Source: SIG480 sp045595605 (GTDB lineage: Bacteria; Bacillota; Clostridia; Oscillospirales; JAAYXM01). From it: a stretch of DNA of 5,802 nt. The position numbers and the translations under genes were made by a program. Shown one piece after another: positions 5,156 to 5,802 of this stretch (position 1 is the first letter of the stretch; the number at the start of each line of letters is the position of its first letter). The notes beneath the pieces are model-generated. The model worked only from the letters and a program-made list of their open reading frames with translations. It made no database searches and had not been told where the DNA came from. The stretch is taken from assembly GCA_045595605.1 (NCBI GenBank), contig JAZOAS010000038.1:1-5802 (forward strand). Reading direction: 5' to 3'.

Positions 5156-5404
5156 GACCCACCAATGCACGGTATGGGCTGGAAGGGCTTTACTAGAGAT
5201 TATCAAGAAATAATGGGCGCTTTTTCAGGAAAAAACAACAACTGCATAGAGTTGCCCGATTTGGAAGAATATCTTGTCGATATACTTCAGTATGCAAAAA
5301 AACAGTTTCGGTTTAAAGAAACGCGTGAAGTGTTTAATCTCATCTATGATTTTCTTAGATATGCAATGGCGACAAATCAAACAGTCATTATGAAAGTAGA
5401 ATAA
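5018..5404 (+). CDS. Imm2': second, diverged copy of the soluble immunity protein
   Basis: 128 residues, same length and start context as the 3015 gene. Residues 1-46 are identical to Imm2; from 47 on many positions differ (HGMGWKGFTRDYQEIMGAFS versus NAERWYGFTRDFNEFVGAFS; KFLKETREVF-type changes near the end), yet aromatic and helix-core residues are kept (GFTRD, LVDILQYA, ETREVFNL, DFLRYA, ATNQTVIM). The frame is intact although only a shred of toxin precedes it. It is therefore an orphan immunity gene, probably protecting against a Tox2 variant made by related strains. It ends seven bases before a terminator. Confidence 0.68.
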   Translation: MDIGKLKNNEVYCEPDFCDDEIILSLKEQPEFNIHIWDGYIRDLFGDPPMHGMGWKGFTRDYQEIMGAFSGKNNNCIELPDLEEYLVDILQYAKKQFRFKETREVFNLIYDFLRYAMATNQTVIMKVE

Positions 5405-5411
5405 TCTACCA

Positions 5412-5440
5412 AACACCCGATGCGGTTTGCATCGGGTGTT
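5412..5440 (+). terminator. Type B hairpin terminator, copy 2
   Basis: 12-bp perfect stem (AACACCCGATGC / GCATCGGGTGTT) with a GGTTT loop, just after the Imm2' stop. Confidence 0.84.
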
Positions 5441-5495
5441 TACTTTATGACTTCGCGTGTGGTAAAATAGGCGTGGGCTTGACCTTGTTGGAGCG
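5429..5495 (+). repeat. Terminator-promoter-pretoxin direct repeat, copy 1
   Basis: 67 bp identical to 5612-5678, spanning the hairpin's right arm, promoter P4, the joint motif and the start of the pretoxin stub. The matching stretch extends further left through the other hairpin arm apart from the loop. Confidence 0.9.
5439..5468 (+). promoter_or_regulatory. Promoter-like unit P4
   Basis: TTTACT (5439-5444), 18-bp spacer, TGG then TAAAAT (5463-5468). Only a pretoxin stub lies downstream before the next terminator. Confidence 0.45.
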
Positions 5496-5510
5496 GTACC
5501 GTTAAGTCGG
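5475..5510 (+). pseudogene. Pretoxin stub 1
   Basis: GGG at 5475 opens GLDLVGAVP, matching GLDLVGAIPFVGE of the Tox2 pretoxin (2481-2520), then departs at GTTAAGTCGG where the inverted-repeat segment begins. No start, no toxin domain. Confidence 0.65.
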
Positions 5511-5588
5511 ATCGTAGCCATGTCGTTCTGTGGGCCAAGGAGTTGTAAAAGTTTATTGTCTTCCTAAGACCGCTTGGCCTCCGACTTA
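5503..5588 (+). repeat. 86-bp segment bounded by 9-bp inverted repeats
   Basis: Ends TAAGTCGGA (5503-5511) and TCCGACTTA (5580-5588) are perfect inverted repeats. A second pair GGCCAAG (5533-5539) and CTTGGCC (5573-5579) adjoins the right end, so the right arm is continuous and the left is interrupted by 21 bases. No credible ORF. It is absent from the sister repeat at 5655-5705. It could be a small mobile insert, a structured RNA, or a chance remnant. Confidence 0.5.
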
Positions 5589-5595
5589 CCAACGG

Positions 5596-5622
5596 ACACC
5601 CGATGCAATGTGCATCGGGTGT
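5596..5622 (+). terminator. Type B hairpin terminator, copy 3
   Basis: 12-bp stem (ACACCCGATGCA / TGCATCGGGTGT) with an ATG loop, then TTACTTTATG. No immunity gene precedes it. Confidence 0.8.
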
Positions 5623-5678
5623 TTACTTTATGACTTCGCGTGTGGTAAAATAGGCGTGGGCTTGACCTTGTTGGAGCG
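5612..5678 (+). repeat. Terminator-promoter-pretoxin direct repeat, copy 2
   Basis: Identical partner of 5429-5495, 183 bp downstream. Confidence 0.9.
5622..5651 (+). promoter_or_regulatory. Promoter-like unit P5
   Basis: TTTACT (5622-5627), 18-bp spacer, TGG then TAAAAT (5646-5651), identical to P4. Confidence 0.45.
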
Positions 5679-5723
5679 ATACCGTTTGTCGGAGAACTTG
5701 CAAAACGATTAAATACCACTTGA
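5655..5723 (+). pseudogene. Pretoxin stub 2
   Basis: Frame GGG 5658 onward reads GLDLVGAIPFVGELAKRLNT to TGA 5721-5723, matching the Tox2 pretoxin at 2481-2523 and then lost. It has the joint motif in front and no start or toxin domain. Confidence 0.68.
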
Positions 5724-5749
5724 AAAATAGGCTCACATAATTGTATAAT
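5720..5749 (+). promoter_or_regulatory. Strong sigma-A promoter for the gene at the right edge
   Basis: TTGAAA (5720-5725), 18-bp spacer, perfect TATAAT (5744-5749). Unlike P1-P5 it is not tied to a terminator hairpin and leaves a ~25-base leader before the ribosome binding site. Confidence 0.75.
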
Positions 5750-5779
5750 AATAAGATAGAAAGAAAACGGCGGTGGAAT

Positions 5780-5802
5780 ATGAAATATTTTTGCAAAAGC
5801 GA
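5780..5802 (+). CDS. Start of a further gene (3' partial)
   Basis: ATG 5780 with GGCGGTGG four bases upstream opens MKYFCKS and runs off the window. The first codons resemble those of small membrane protein B (MKYLFKR), so it may be another member of that slot, but seven codons cannot settle this. Confidence 0.5.

Noticed and set aside
5501..5590. Integron attC-like site (GTTAAGT ... ACTTACC)
   Set aside because: The core-like ends are in the wrong orientation and the right one lacks AAC; no integrase or cassette pattern is visible.
3410..5622. CRISPR array from repeated hairpins
   Set aside because: Spacing is hundreds to thousands of bases with genes between; the repeats are terminators.
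5530..5712. 60-residue ORF across the last hairpin
   Set aside because: It crosses a terminator hairpin and promoter, and its end is the wrong frame of the pretoxin stub.

Overview
The window looks like the accessory tail of a polymorphic-toxin locus from a low-to-mid GC Firmicute, probably a gut-type Clostridia. The evidence is the strong AGGAGG-type ribosome binding sites, several GTG starts, sigma-A-like promoters with an extended -10, a DUF4176-like gene (a family that recurs in type VII/LXG toxin loci), and a pretoxin motif containing 'IPFVGELADLG'. The species cannot be named from sequence alone. All convincing genes are on the + strand; minus-strand open frames are shadows.

Layout. 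(1) 1-1073: C-terminal 356 residues of a large protein that starts upstream, ending in a glycine-zipper-rich segment (putative membrane-active toxin tip). (2) 1094-1816: membrane-anchored probable immunity protein (Imm1), then a DUF4176-like gene (1830-2081) and a GAAA-loop terminator. (3) A promoter and a 71-residue two-helix membrane protein (2162-2377), then an orphan pretoxin-toxin module (2362-3034) broken by a +1 A in a poly-A run, overlapping its probable immunity gene (Imm2, 3015-3401) and a second type of terminator. (4) From 3474 the order repeats: orphan glycine-zipper toxin tip (to 3659), Imm1' (3687-4433), a DUF4176 stub with a 191-bp internal deletion (4447-4551), terminator, promoter, a different small two-helix membrane protein (4589-4867), a wrecked toxin tail with an in-frame amber codon (4864-5037), Imm2' (5018-5404), terminator. 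(5) 5439-5723: two further promoter-pretoxin stubs, one carrying an 86-bp segment with inverted-repeat ends. (6) A good promoter and the first codons of another gene at the right edge.

Interpretation. The block Tox1-Imm1-DUF4176-small membrane protein-Tox2-Imm2 is present twice in tandem (885-3438 and 3474-5440). In the second copy the toxin parts are decayed but both immunity genes are intact. Most modules after the first are preceded by the same terminator-promoter unit, and several toxin remnants start at a shared joint of about 18 bp (AGAATAAGCGTRGGCTYG). This fits an orphan toxin/immunity cassette array behind a full-length effector: spare immunity genes stay expressed, while toxin tips lack secretion domains and usable starts and may be raw material for swapping the effector C-terminus. 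Divergence is patchy. The toxin 3' end and Imm1 5' end vary between near-identical flanks, as expected for cassette exchange or gene conversion of paired specificity regions.
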